In this document: positions 1 to 12,429 of the stretch, one piece after another
How positions within the stretch are numbered: the stretch's first letter is position 1
How the letters are laid out: every line of letters begins with the position of its first letter
NCBI GenBank assembly: GCA_022432975.1
Contig: CM039510.1
Location: forward strand, 8,250,309 to 8,314,308
Origin: Begonia masoniana
Lineage: Eukaryota > Streptophyta > Magnoliopsida > Cucurbitales > Begoniaceae
Direction: 5' to 3'
DNA: 64,000 nt
Translations under genes and position numbers: made by a program
Notes under the pieces: generated by a model
Database searches by the model: none
Told to the model about the DNA's origin: nothing
Seen by the model: only the letters and a program-made list of their open reading frames with translations

Positions 1-184
1 GATGTGGGATTGTGACGACCCCCTTTTTACGACCTGTCACCTTCCGGTTCGCCCGCGCGGACGTACCGCCATCCGGGTTCCAGTTCGTGCAGCCATCGTA
101 CACATACTTACACATCCGGGTCATCACAATCACCCCCCCTCGGGGGCCCAACGTCCTCGTTGGCCACATTTCCGGTTGGGTACA

Positions 185-197
185 GGCTCTGATACCA
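185..197 (-). other. Primer-binding site (tRNA-iMet type)
   Basis: On the minus strand it reads TGGTATCAGAGCC, complementary to the 3' end of plant initiator tRNA-Met, two bases from the 5' LTR. Confidence 0.85.
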
Positions 198-199
198 TT

Positions 200-576
200 T
201 GTAACGACCTCTTATCCCAGCAAGATATTGTCCGCTCTGGGGATTGGGCCGTAGCCCAATATCCTCCCTTCACGGCTTTGTTTGGCGAGAACTTCCCATA
301 AGGTCACCCAACCTGGAATTGCTCTCGCCGAAGCACTTTTAACTTCGGAGTTCTTATGGGATCCGTTGTCAATTGTGCTCCAAAACGCGTCTTGCTATGT
401 TGGGAGGGTCTCTTTACATATGTTTCATTTCCACATACTTCCCCAAGCGATGTGGGATTGTGACGACCCCCTTTTTACGACTTGTCACCTTCCGGTTCGC
501 CCGCGCGGACGTACCGCCATCCGGGTTCCGGTTTGTGCAGCCATCGTACACATACTTACACATCCGGGTCATCACA
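200..576 (-). repeat. Cassandra 5' LTR
   Basis: Complete 377-bp LTR bounded by TG..CA. Its distal 128 bases match window positions 1-128 with few differences, which defines the second, truncated LTR. It directly abuts the primer-binding site at 185-197 after a two-base spacer. Confidence 0.85.
289..368 (-). other. 5S rRNA-like domain inside the Cassandra LTR
   Basis: On the minus strand this reads as a diverged 5S rRNA middle and 3' half: GGATCCCATAAGAACTCCG, then GAAGTTAA, a GCGAGAG block and GGTTGGGTGACC. In 5S genes these segments span the internal Pol III control region. It is embedded in the LTR, so it is not an independent 5S gene. Confidence 0.82.
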
Positions 577-1360
577 TAGATAATGCAGCAGCACACATGA
601 TGCATGGTTCACAGGTAACGTACAATTTGCAGTTTGAGATTTTTTCAGCAGTTTTGAAGTTCGAAAATCCATTTTTCTGACAGTCTTCAAGAATAGCGTC
701 AATGGCTTCCATTTCTTCGTGTCTAGTGGCCTGGAAGGATGTGGAGCACAAATTTGGATCAGATCAAAGAGTTTGGTAATGTAACTGACTCGGTTGGTGT
801 TGGATCACATCCTTAATAATAAAAAGGGAAAAAGTTAAGGACTACATTACGGGTCTCAGTTGTTCGGTTTCTTCCCGAGGCTATGACTTTTTCATCCTCA
901 ATAATCACACACCTAATCAATAATAGTTATCAACTACTAATTAAACCACTCCAAAAAGATTTCACATCCAGGAAAAAAATATCTTGAATAACATATTTAA
1001 TGTCATTATATTGAACCCTTGAACACACAATATATAGTTATAAATATAACTCCAAGGCAAGTAAAAGTCGCAATCAAACTAAATAGGCTATGCTCAGACA
1101 ACATCACAAGATTATACTTCAGATGACTATAATTGTCATTCCTAGCATGCCTAAAGAGTCCATGAACCATACTTTTCAAATTTTGCAATTCAATTCAAGT
1201 ATTAAGATAGTAGAATCTCTTTTTTACTTTTAAAAGTCAATATTCTCTTGATTATGCATCACTAACAAGATATAGAGTTTAAATTAACTATTAAGACCTC
1301 TTCTTGTAAGGCTGAGTGCGACAAATGAAGGTAGATTGCAATACTTTTAGCTTTCTACGT
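577..1360. other. Intergenic, no gene seen
   Basis: AT-rich stretch with no exon-like coding segment or recognisable repeat end. Confidence 0.6.
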
Positions 1361-3339
1361 TGTAACGCCCCAATTTTTTTTAAATTCTCAATTTGAAATC
1401 CTAAAATTTTCCTCAAATTAATTTATCAAATTAAGTTTTTAAATCGAGCGTTAAAAACTCTAATTTCAGAATATTGAAAACTTCTTTAAATAATAACTGA
1501 AAAAGCGAAAACTTTATCAAAATAACTTTATCAGAAACTTGAAATAAATGCAGAATTTAAATCATTTATACAACTTTATTTAACAATAAAATTCCACGTA
1601 ATTTATTCAAAGCTTTAACTGAAAATAAAATGTGAAATATTTTCAAAAAAACTGAACCATACTAGTTCAAATCCCTTCCAAAAATATTTTCTTCTGTATG
1701 CTCGCTTGCCTTTGGAGGGTTCTCGATCACAGTCATTTCTTACTCAGATAAAAACTCACTTACATCATAAAATATGAGAATAACTCAACAAGCGAAAATA
1801 CGTACAAGTGCAAAATTGACATTAATCGAATCTTGTATTAACAGTTACATAAAGGTTGGAACTCATTTTTCAACATTCCATCTCATTGTCGTTCAGGTTT
1901 TATCATCTTAGTTTCGTTCAATTATAGCAATCTTATTGTCGTTCACGCGTAACTATCTCATTTTCATTCAAGCTCATCATCTCATTGTCGTTCAGGCTTT
2001 TGTTATCACATATTTTTCGTCAATTCCATCATATTCATACACATACAAAACGTCTTACCAATTTTAGCTTTATACTATTTTATGTCAATACTTAAACGTG
2101 CGTGCTCAAATATAGAAAACATGTAATAAAATAATTATCAGAAAATAATATAGATCTTGTGATGTAAGGCCATAGCCAAAACGTGGTATTTCCACTTGGA
2201 TTCCGAGCGATTAGGGTTTATCGGGATTTTTCAATATTCTAATAATATCTTACCTAAAAATATTTGGTATTAAATTCACACTTAAATAAATCCAAATTTT
2301 TCAAAATAATTTGGGCAGAATTTCCTTACGTGTGCTCTTAGGTCGAACCAGATCGGATTGGATCGATCCAAATCGATTTGGACAACTTCTGGGATTTGTC
2401 CTGTCCAAATCAAATATTTGGTATTAAATTCCTACTTTGATAAATCCATTTTATAACGATTTATGCAGAAATTCCTTACTAGTAAAATCTTAGATTGGTT
2501 ATTTGGGTCGGTCCGGTTCAATTGGACAGGATCTGGTTCGGTTGGACCAGTTCATGTTGGTTTTGATAGACCAGTTCGGTTCGACTGGACCGGTTCAGTT
2601 CGACTAGACCGGTTTCGACTCAACCGGTATGATTTGACCTCCTTTAAGTCAACCGTTTCTATTTTAAACAACAAAACCTAAACCCTTCTTCCTCTTCTCC
2701 TTCGCGAGCTTCCTTGCGTTTTCACCTTCTTCTAAAACACAGAGGATGAGTTTCTCTCCTCGGTTGAAGCAGTTGTTCGTCAATGGTGCTTCGCGTTGGT
2801 GAAAGTTCGTCGCGCCGGAGGAGGGTTGCTGGAGAGCTTGGCTTCTCGAGCGGAGTTGCTGTCTCCTCAGTCGGAGCTCTTATTGCGTCTGAGGCCGAAT
2901 AGAGGTAAGAGTTCTCTGACTGAAGAACTCGAGAGGGAGATTCCTACGCTGTTGGTGGTTCGTCGACGGAGACCGAGTGAAGTCTGTCCACCCGATTAGG
3001 GTTCAACCGAGAGAAATTTCTGTCAGAGGAGGGTTGAGGCTGCGATTCTGATTTCACAGAGAAATTCATCCGAGACAGAGTGGTTTGCGGTGGTCAGAGG
3101 TCTGGCGAGGTAAGCACTCTCTCTGATTTTCTCCTCGATTTTACAGAACATGAAGGATTGGTTGATGAGATTTTCCTCCTCACCGATTCTTTGATTTAAA
3201 GGAAAATTTCTCAATATTTTCCTTAAATTTTGGTCAAATCGTAGGTAAATTGGGCGAGGAGTTAAGTTTCGTATTTGTTTTCTTCCTACTCCAATTAATT
3301 GCCAAAAATTGTAGGTGAAATAGTGTTTGATATGTTACA
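1361..3339 (-). repeat. Ty3/gypsy LTR, copy A
   Basis: About 1.98-kb LTR in minus orientation, with TGTAACATAT at its start (3339) and GGGCGTTACA at its end (1361). It is followed on the right by a polypurine tract (on minus AAGGTGGGTAGAT, about 3340-3352) and the end of a pol gene, as in a 3' LTR. It holds a degenerate series of about 24-bp units at 1870-2000 (minus consensus near TGAACGACAATGAGATG) and many ACCGGTT/AACCGG motifs at 2500-2650. Related copies lie at 3985-4780 and 26676-28920. Confidence 0.8.
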
Positions 3340-3945
3340 ATCTACCCACCTTAACAAAATTTCAGTCTCGAAATTTAAATAATTACCAGAAAAGTTCAGG
3401 ATAAATTTTTCACATTTCTTCTTCTCTTTCCCATGTTGTCTCTTTAACGTTTCGATTTTTCCATAAAACTCTTACAAGCGATATCTTCTTATTCCGGAGC
3501 TCCATTTCTTCTGATTCCAGAATTTGAATCGGTCTCTCTTTATAGGATAGGTCGGGATTGATGGTGAAGTCTAGAGATCTCATAGGTAAAACATGTGAGG
3601 AATCCGGAACGTACTTCTTTAGCATCGAAACATAAAATACATTGTGTACGTGCTTGAATGAATCTAGCAAACTCAATTAATAGGGGACTTCTCCTATTCT
3701 TCTTGAGATTACAAATGAGTCTATAAATTTTGGGCTTAACTTTCACTTCTTTCTAAAACGCATCACGCCTCTTATTGGCGAGATTTTCAAGAAAACTTAT
3801 CCCATACTGCAAATTCTAACTCTCTTCTTCTTCGATCAGCATAGCTTTTCTGTCTACTCTAGACCGTAAGAATTTTTTTCTGGATTAACGCAACAATCTC
3901 AGCAGTCTGTCTCAAGAATTTATCTTGAACTTTTCAGGTAATTAT
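3340..3945 (-). pseudogene. Gypsy pol 3' remnant: integrase tail and chromodomain
   Basis: The minus strand encodes the end of a chromovirus polyprotein. Segments clearly parallel the intact element at 7851-12269: [16 protein letters not shown] near 3800-3830, then an HNVFYVSMLKKYVPD block and a C-terminal KERPIQILE...VLWKNRNVKETTWER chromodomain (open frame 3410-3676). Upstream codons contain stops and frameshifts. It adjoins the PPT and LTR copy A, so it is the 3' end of a broken element. At about 3945 it meets an inverted copy of the same 3' end. Confidence 0.82.
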
Positions 3946-3984
3946 TTAAATTTCGAGGCCGAAATTTCTTTTAAGGTGGGTAGG

Positions 3985-4780
3985 TTTTAACAAATCAAAC
4001 ATTAGTCCACTCACAATTTTTGACAATTAATTGGAGTAGGAAGGAAACAAACACGAAACTTAACTCTTAGCCCAATGTCCCTACGATCTGGCCAAAATTT
4101 AAGGAAAATGTTGGAAAATTTTCCTTTAAATCAAAGAATCGGTTAGGAGGAAAATTTCACCAACCAATCCTTCCTGTTCTGTAAAACTGAGGAGAAAATC
4201 GGAGAGAGTGTTTACCTCACGGGACCTCTGACCACCGCAAACCACTCTGTCTCGGACAAATTTCTCTGTGAAATCAGAATCGCAGCATCAACCCTCCTCC
4301 GACAGAAATTTCTCTCGACCGAACCCTAATAGGGTGGACGAACTTCACTCGGTCTCCGTCGACGAACCACCAACAGCGTAGGAATCTCCCTCTCGAGTTC
4401 TTCAGCCAGAGAACACTTACCTCTATTCGGCCTCTAGACGTAGCAAGAGCTCTGACCGAGGAGGCAGCAACTCCGCTCGAGAAGCCAAGCTCTCCAGCAA
4501 CCCTCCTCTGGCGCGACGAACCTTCACCAACACGAAGCACCATCGAAGAACAGCCGCTTCAACCGAGGAGAGAAACACATCCTTTGTGTTTCAGACGAGG
4601 GTGAAAACACGAGGAAGCTTGTGAAGGAGAAGAGGAAGAAGGGTTCTGGTTCTGTTATTTAAAACAGAACCGGTTGACTTAAAGAAAGTTAAATCAAACC
4701 GGTCTAGTCGAACTGAATCGGTTCAACCAAACCAAACTGAACCGGTCCAGCCAAACCAAATTTTCAAAAGTTTAAAATGA
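3985..4780 (+). repeat. Ty3/gypsy LTR, copy B (truncated, opposite orientation)
   Basis: Starts just after an internal-end/PPT segment (3945-3984, ending AAGGTGGGTAGG) and matches the reverse complement of 2650-3339. It is therefore a plus-strand 5' portion of the same LTR family as copy A. Homology ends near 4780, so about 1.2 kb is missing. The left start is TTTTAACAAATC instead of TGTAACATATC, so the terminus is mutated. Confidence 0.75.
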
Positions 4781-5418
4781 TGATCCTTGCAAAATATTTC
4801 TCCTTTGACCAATAATCTACATGTTAGATTTTTATTACGGTCATGTGTCAGAACAATAGATAAATTAACTATTTAACTATTAATTTTGCCAGATTATAGA
4901 TTTTATGATAAAATTTACCAATAATTCTCGTGGTTTAGAGATTATTTCAATTTGGTTCTCATAGTTTTAATTTTCTCTTAAACTTTTGCTAATTTCAATT
5001 TGTTTTTTAAATGCACTTTAAGTCAATTTCATCAATAGATTAAAATTTTAAATGGATGACGTAATACTTATTAATGGTCAACTGGACCGTAAATGGTCGA
5101 TCTGTTGGGTGATTTTGGACCTTCTCAATCCCAAAAACTAGCTCAAGAGATGAGGTTTTCCCTCACATTTATAAACTGATCACCAACTCCTTCCACAACC
5201 AATGTGGATATCCCAACACGATCAAGTAAAAAAAATTAGCACAATATAATTATTTGTTAGTGTGGATTTACTAAAATAAATACACGACTTTTTTGGTTAA
5301 ATTTATCAGTGAATATTAAATTTAGGACCATTGGAAAACAAAATTAAACTTTGGATATTTAATTGAGAAAAATTGAAATTAGGAGGATTAAATTGAAACA
5401 AACGTCAAACTACGAAGA
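4781..5418. other. Intergenic, no gene seen
   Basis: AT-rich DNA into which the element at 5424 inserted. No exon-like segment is visible. Confidence 0.55.
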
Positions 5419-5423
5419 ATAAC
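5419..5423. other. Target-site duplication (left)
   Basis: ATAAC directly before the left LTR; the same five bases follow the right LTR at 14847-14851. Confidence 0.93.
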
Positions 5424-7810
5424 TGTGACGACCCAAAACCGGACCCGATCGGGATCCGAGAACCGAGCCGTCACTCCGGGACATTTGCAGAAAACGGGGA
5501 CTATTTTTTTTTGAACATAAACAGGATGAGCTTTTAAAGTAAACTCGAAATCTTTTCAGAGGAAGGGAAAGACGGGCTTCAGAAATAAATGACGGAATTA
5601 CAGGATAAAGCAGGGAGCAGAAATAAATAAACTGGCGGAAGACTTAGTTTAAGAGGGGCAGCGGTGAATTCAAATAAGACAAAATTGAACAGTGTTCAGC
5701 GGAAGAGGCTGAGTAAAACTGAGCCGAAGAGGTGGTGACGTCAGCCGGAAGATGGGTGACGTCAGACGGAAGATACAGGCAGCAGACGGAATTCGGGTTA
5801 GGTGATGACGTCAGCCGGAAGATGGATGACGTCAACCGGAAGATACAGGCATTATATTGGCGGAAGACTTGGATGACGTCAGCCGGAAGACGTACTTAAA
5901 CTGGGCGGAAGACTAAGGCAAAAACTGGGGCGGATGACTAAATTGACTTTGACTGGGCGGATGACTAAGGCATATAACTGGGGCGGAAGATGTGGTTTTA
6001 AACTGAATTGGAGGAGTACTCAGTAGATGACGTCATCGGAAGAGGTAAATGACGTCAGCGGAAGAGGCAGACAGCACCGGATGAGATGGTGACGTCAGCC
6101 GGAAGATGGGTGACGTCACCGGTGGATATGCACTTAAACCAAACAACAATGGACGTGATCGGAAGATATAGCCTAAACGGGGCAGAATTTGACAACTTTT
6201 AACAGAAAGGCATACGGGCAGAAAACTTCAAACAGAAGGCATGAGGGCTTCAAACCCTCAAACCCGATTCTAAACACAGTTTTAGAACATGATAGAAGCT
6301 AGAAAACCTAACAGAATTTCAGGAAAAACAACTGCAAGGATTACTCCATAACCAGAGACAACCCATGCACCGATTTTCAGAATGATTTCAATACATTTCA
6401 AACATAAATACATCTGTCGAATACAGAGGTTTTAGACATCAAGACAGATTCATTACATTACGGAGTTTTTTTTTTTTTTCTAAAAACCAAAACATCAGAA
6501 TCTAATTAAAATTCACAGACAGTATTTTCTCTTTCAAAAACTTAGACCTCAGAGCAGATATGTGTCTGGCTGCGGCAACCAAACCCCGTGAGCTCGATCC
6601 TCCAACTACATCGGCTCATCACTTTGAGGTACAAGGTCCTCATCTGGAGTATCCGTACCTACAACAGGGAGTTCATCTATGAGCCTAGAGCTCAGTAAGA
6701 ACATGAAATGCAATGGTGCATATGCTGTGCATGAACGTTTCAAATACATGAACATTACATTACATTACGTTTCACTGGACAGGAAGGTATAAGTGGGAGG
6801 AAGAGCTGGCGCAACGGGATGTACATGCCACTTCAGGACATAACAGGAGTACTTGACAGGATGCCAGTCCTCGTCCACACTTAACCATACATTTTCTTTA
6901 CAGGATTTTATCTTACTTACTTCAAAACCGGTGCTGAAAACTTTTGCATGCTTTTACAGGAAACGTGTATGCATGAATAAGTGTGATGCTCAACATAAAT
7001 GACAGAATAAATGCAACAGGGAGAATAGAATGTAACAGGAGCAAGTTTAACTTAAAACATAACTTAAACTCTATCTACCCGAACCAGACCAGACCTAGTA
7101 CCTCCAAGTTGTAGGGTCTTAAGGGCCAACGTAGATGCATGAACTTACCTGTTTGCTGCGGTGTCAGATGCCCGAATGTCCCCGGAATGCTCGGATCTGT
7201 AGCATGCATGAAGAGGTAATAAACAAGCTGCAAATGCTAACAAATAACTTGGAAGATTATGCAGAAAACTCCATTCAGACTTGTAGAAAACAACAATGTG
7301 TTTCCATACAAAAAAATCGAGAGTTTTCTCCTAGATACCTTAACCTAAAATTTCAGCAAAACGCATACTTTTGCTTGTCCAAATGTATTAGCATTAGAAG
7401 AGGTTTACCTTAGGCAGAAAACAAGGAGAAACCTAGGAGATCAAAGGTGTTTGGGTGAACTTGTCGCCTGGCCGAGAGAAAACAGAGGGAGAGAAGATGG
7501 AGAAGTGGAAACTTTCACGTAGGAGGGAAGAGAAGGAAATGGGATACATGGCTTGTCTTCTTCCACAAGTTTGCCAAGTGTCAATCATCCATTTGATTTC
7601 TCCCACCTACCTTAATTTCTTCCTAATTTGCCCTTCCATTGGTTTTTAACTAAAACATTATTTAGTTTAATCGATTCGGCCCCATGAATCACCCTCGTTC
7701 GATTAAATACATCGACAATTTTATTAAAAACAATCATTGCATTAATGTCGGAGAAATTTCCGCTTACATATTCGGGGAATTATTACATAGGCAAAATGCC
7801 GGGTGTTACA
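5424..7810 (-). repeat. 3' LTR of the chromovirus
   Basis: 2387-bp LTR, TGTAACACCC...GGGTCGTCACA on minus. Carries nine TGACGTCA palindromes between 5736 and 6118 and repeated GCGGAAGA(C/T) and GGGCGGATGAC motifs. Compared with the right LTR it lacks about a 33-bp tandem copy near 12942-12980 and a few bases near 13107. Confidence 0.93.
5736..6118. promoter_or_regulatory. Array of nine TGACGTCA palindromes in the 3' LTR
   Basis: Exact TGACGTCA occurs at 5736, 5757, 5806, 5827, 5874, 6028, 6050, 6090 and 6111, most followed by (G/A/T)(C)CGGAAGA. TGACGTCA is the palindromic C-box/CRE-type site for plant bZIP factors, and TGACG is the TGA-factor core. That these sites drive LTR transcription is inference. 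Confidence 0.7.
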
Positions 7811-7823
7811 TTCCACCCACCTT
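7811..7823 (-). other. Polypurine tract of the chromovirus
   Basis: On minus it reads AAGGTGGGTGGAA, directly before the 3' LTR. Confidence 0.82.
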
Positions 7824-7850
7824 AACAGAAATTTTGTCCCCAAAATTTGC

Positions 7851-10800
7851 CTAAGCAAAGAGATCCGGATATTGGGCTTTAACATCTTCTTGTCTTTCCC
7901 ATGTGGCTTCCTCCACGTTATGATTGCGCCACAAAACTTTCACTAATGGGACCACCTTGTTGCGCAACACCTTAAGTGAAGTATCCAATATCTGTATGGG
8001 CCTTTCTTCATATGTCAGCGTTGGCATTATATCAAAGTCCACATGTTCCACGATCTGAGTTGGATCACGTACACATTTCCTCAGCATCGACACGTGGAAA
8101 ACATTGTGTACTCCATCCATAGACGCCGGTAACTGTAGTCTGTACGCCACGCTTCCCACACGCTTCAAGATGGGAAAAGGCCCAATGAACCGTGGGCTGA
8201 GCTTTCCTTTCTTACCGAACCTCATTACGCCCTTGAAAGGCGACACCTTCAGGAATACTTCGTCACCTTCAGCAAACTCCAATTCTCTCCGTCTCCGATC
8301 CGCATAACTTTTCTGTCGACTCATAGCAGTGTTGATTCGTTGTTTGATAACAGCAATCACCTCAGACATCTGTTGTAATATCTCAGGGCCGACAAGTCTG
8401 GACTCTCCAACTTCATCCCAACATAGCGGAGATCTACATTTTCTGCCATAGAGGGCTTCGTATGGAGCCATGCCGATAGTAGCCTGGTAGCTGTTATTAT
8501 AAGCGAATTCAATTAACGGCAAATATCTACTCCAAGGAGCATGAAGTTCCAACACGCACGACCTTAACATGTCCTCCAATATCTGAATTGTTCTCTCAGA
8601 TTGTCCATCTGTCTGTGGGTGAAACGCCGTGCTGAAATCCAGCTTTGTACCCAAGGAGTTCTGCAAACTTTTCCAAAACCTGGAAGTGAATCTGGGATCA
8701 CGGTCTGAGACGATCGACACAGGAACACCATGCAGTTTAATAATCTCGCTAATATACAATTCTGCATACTGATCCATGGAGTACGTCGTCTTCACAGGTA
8801 AAAAGTGGGCCGACTTAGTCAATCTGTCCACTATGACCCATATGCTATTGTGGCCTTTAGCTGTCCTTGGAAGGCCAACAACAAAGTCCATTGTGATGTT
8901 CTCCCACTTCCATTCGGGAATCGGAAGAGGCTGAAGCGTTCCACTTGGTCGTTGATGTTCAGCTTTGACCTGTTGACATATCAGACAAGACTCCACATAC
9001 TTGGCCACTTCATTCTTCATATTCGGCCACCAGAAGTGAAGTTTCAAGTCTTGATACATCTTCGTGCTTCCAGGATGCACAGAGAAAGAAGATGAATGGG
9101 CTTCCGACAAGATGCGCTTCCGTAGCTCTTCGTCTTTCGGAACATACCATCTGTTTTTGAACTTCAGAATTCCATCTCCCGAATAACTGAAATCGGAAGA
9201 AGCCATTGGTACTTTGCTCACCATATCAGCCATCTCCTTTGAATTGGTCTTCTGGGCTTCCTTAATTCGGTCCAGGACGGAGGGCCGCAGTGTTAAGTCT
9301 GCTAGTATGGCCGATAGCCCAGAAATTACCTCCATATCGAACTTCTGTATCTCCGTCCTCAAAGGCATTGATACGGTAGACATAGCTGGTTGCACAATAG
9401 CCGGCATCCTGCTCAGTGCATCAGCTACCACATTAGCTTTACCAGGATGGTATTTGATCTCCACATCGTAATCTTTTACAAATTCTAACCACCGCCTCTG
9501 TCTCATATTCAACTCTTTCTGAGTAAAAAAGTACTTCAAACTCTTGTGGTCAGAAAACACCTCACATGAGTGTCCATATAGGTGATGTCTCCATACTTTC
9601 AGGGCAAATACTACTGCCGCTAACTCAAGGTCATGAGTAGGGTAGTTTTCTTCATGGCTCTTCAATTGTCTGGACGCGTATGTTACCACTTTCCCTTCTT
9701 GCATCAATACGCATCCCAAGCCAATTTTTGACGCATCACAATATACGCTGAACTTGCCGTCTTCAACTGGCAATACTAACAGAGGAGCAGTGGTTAATTT
9801 CTGCTTAAGTGTCTGAAAGCTTACTTCACATGCTTCAGACCACCTGAACTTGATGTCCTTCCTTGTTAAGCTGGTCATAGGTTTTGCTATCACAGAAAAT
9901 CCCTTGATGAATTTCCTGTAATAACCAGCTAGTCCGATAAAGCTTCGTACTTCGCTGGCATTCCTTGGTCTTGGCCAATCTTTTACGGCTTGAATCTTGG
10001 CCGTGTCTACAGAAACTCCCTCTGCAGACACCACGTGGCCCAGGAAATTAATCTTGTTCAACCATAATTCGCACTTTGATAGCTTGGCAAACAATTGATA
10101 CTGTTTCAGAGTTGACAGCACAATAGCCAAGTGCTCTCCATGCTCCTCTTCAGTCCGAGAGTAAACCAGGATGTCGTCGATGAAGACGATTACGAATTTG
10201 TCCAAGAACTCCTGGAATACCCTATTCATCAAGTCCATAAATGCTGCCGGGGCATTAGTTAACCCGAACGACATCACCAAGAACTCGTAATGCCCGTATC
10301 GAGTCCTGAACGCGGTCTTTGGAATATCATCAGCTCTGACCTTCAACTGGTAATATCCGGAGCGCAAGTCAATCTTAGAAAATACCCGAGCCCCTTGTAG
10401 TTGGTCAAATAAATCATCGATTCTTGGCAACGGGTACTTATTCTTAATCGTCAACTTGTTCAACTCACGGTAGTCAATACACATCCGTAGGGACCCATCC
10501 TTCTTCTTGACAAACAAGACGGGAGCACCCCACGGAGAGAAACTAGGGCGCACAAAACCCTTGTCCATTAACTCTTTCAGCTGAGTCTTCAATTCCTTCA
10601 GCTCGATTGGTGCCATACGGTACGGATTCTTCGATACTGGTTCCGCACCTGGATATACGTCAATTTCAAACTCGATTTCACGATCAGGTGGCAACCCCGG
10701 TAAGTCATCTAAGAAAACCTCAGGAAAGTCTCGGACTACCGGAATATTTCGAAGTTCCACCTCACCTTGCCTTCTTATGTCTATTACATGGGCCAGAAAT

Positions 10801-12269
10801 CCAATGCACCCTGACTTCATCAGCCGTTGAGCTTTTAAGGAAGATATAACAGGCATACTGTGTTTCTTCGGTACCCCCTGATAAGAGAATTCTACTTCAT
10901 TCGGGCGTTTAAACGACACTAGCCCGGACCTACAGTCGATGGTGGCATGATGTCTAAACAGCCAGTCCATCCCCAGAATGACATCGTACCCTTTCATACC
11001 AATAACGATAAGGTTGGCGTACAACTTCTGGTCTCCTACTGACACTATATCGCCCCGTACCACCTGCTCGGAGTGCATAAACCCTCCGGACGGTAGCATA
11101 ATGCTGTAGGGCTGATCTGACGACGTGCAATTAACCTTTTGTCTAACTACGAAGTCCATGGCCACAAACGAATGTGTTGCCCCCGTGTCCCATAAAGTAT
11201 AAGCAGGTACCTCATACACCAAAATTGTACCTGTGATTGCTGCGTGCAGATCAGCATCATCAACATCTTCCATCATTGCAAAAACTCTGGGTACGGCTTG
11301 ACCTGTTCTGGTGTCGGGCATTGGGCAATCTCGCACAAGATGGCCTACTTTGCCACATCGGAAACATTGGCCAGTGTAGAGCCTACATTCTCCCGTATGA
11401 TTTCTCCGGCAACGTGGGCATACAGGAAGCTAAGGAGCTCCCATAGGTCTTTTCCCTTTGTCCTGATAAATGGCAACTTCATTTGGTCTTTTGACACCTC
11501 TGTTCTGTTGCTGCCGTGGTTGCCCAAACTGTCCCTTTTCTTGTTGTTGCTGCTGCTGAGGGGCATCCTGCATGATTCTCTTTGATGTATATCTCTGAGA
11601 CTTTGCCTCTAAGGCTTCCAACTGATAAGCCTTAGCTACCACCTTTGTGTATGGGGCCTCGTCAAATCCCCCGTATGTAATCCCTCGTAAGAGGTCCATC
11701 TTCAAACCCTGGATAAATTGATGCACCTTATTTTCGTCAGTGGCCACAAGGTGAGGCGCATATCGGGATAGTGAATCGAACTTCTGAACATACTCGGCCA
11801 CTGTTCCAAACTGTCGTAGTCGAGAAAATTCCAGTAACTTCTCCTTCCTCATGCTGCGGTCAAAGTACTTTTCGTAGAAGAGTGTTTTAAATCCCTCCCA
11901 GCTCAACGCCACAGTGGTTGACTGCACTGTGTCTCACCAAAATCCAGCACTCTTGGTGAGATTAAATGAGGCACACATCACTTTCTTGTTCTCCTCCACT
12001 TCTGCATAATTCAGCATACGTTCAATCTGTCGAATCCATTCTTCGGCGTGAGTGGGATCTGTTGATAACCCATCGAACATAGGCGGTTGGAGACGCCGGA
12101 ATCTCTCTCCACTAGTGTCACGTGGAGCATTCGCATGGTTATTGTTGTTTCCATTGCCCTCCCTCGCAATCAAACGCTCGATCATGCGAGATTGAGTGCC
12201 GGCCAATTCGGTTAGACGGTCGAGGGCATCGTCTCTATCGTTTGCATCACCTTGATTTCCTCTTACCAT
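7851..12269 (-). pseudogene. Gag-Pol polyprotein of the chromovirus, two in-frame stops
   Basis: One frame runs from ATG at 12269 (MVRGNQGD) to 7851. Gag comes first (ERFRRLQPPMFDGL, then a zinc knuckle [14 protein letters not shown] near 11340-11375). Protease follows (WDTGATHSF), then RT with the FIDD catalytic box, RNase H (YCDASK, TYASRQL), and integrase with zinc-binding H..H..C..C (ending CLICQ) and core D(TMDFVVGLP), D(SDRD) and E. The chromodomain is at the end (EERPIQIL...[14 protein letters not shown]). From the codon for VRDC to the end, 1161 codons are open. The frame is broken by TGA at 11934-11936 in mid-Gag, where the family normally has a second Trp, and by TAG at 11430-11432 before the zinc knuckle. 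No frame change is needed across either stop. Confidence 0.93.
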
Positions 12270-12414
12270 TCTAGAAAATCCTATACGAAATAATGAACTT
12301 AACTTAATAAACAACACAAGTACAGTAACTTAAACACTTACAGTTGGTGAAGCGACCTCACGTGGCGAATTGCGCAGTCAGACATTTCACAAAATCGGTT
12401 TTAAAACCTTATCT

Positions 12415-12425
12415 CTCTGATACCA
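12415..12425 (-). other. Primer-binding site of the chromovirus
   Basis: On minus it reads TGGTATCAGAG, matching the tRNA-iMet 3' end, four bases from the LTR. Confidence 0.88.
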
Positions 12426-12429
12426 TTAC

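Larger units (their letters stand above)
1..576 (-). mobile_element. Cassandra TRIM retrotransposon, cut by the window edge
   Basis: The first 128 bases repeat almost perfectly at 449-576, which is the end of a complete 377-bp LTR (200-576). Between the LTR copies lie only 71 bases. These hold a primer-binding site matching the tRNA-iMet 3' end (185-197, read on minus) and a purine run (about 131-146) next to the other LTR. There is no coding capacity, as expected of a TRIM. The LTR ends are TGTGATGACC and GGTCGTTACA on the minus strand, so the element is in minus orientation. The LTR carries a 5S rRNA-like stretch, the hallmark of the Cassandra family. Confidence 0.88.

Noticed and set aside
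289..368. Independent 5S rRNA gene
   Set aside because: Diverged, incomplete, and inside an LTR with PBS and partner LTR, so it is a Cassandra domain.
8104..9471. Plus-strand frames within the pol region
   Set aside because: Antisense shadows of the minus-strand Gag-Pol frame, which has clear domains.
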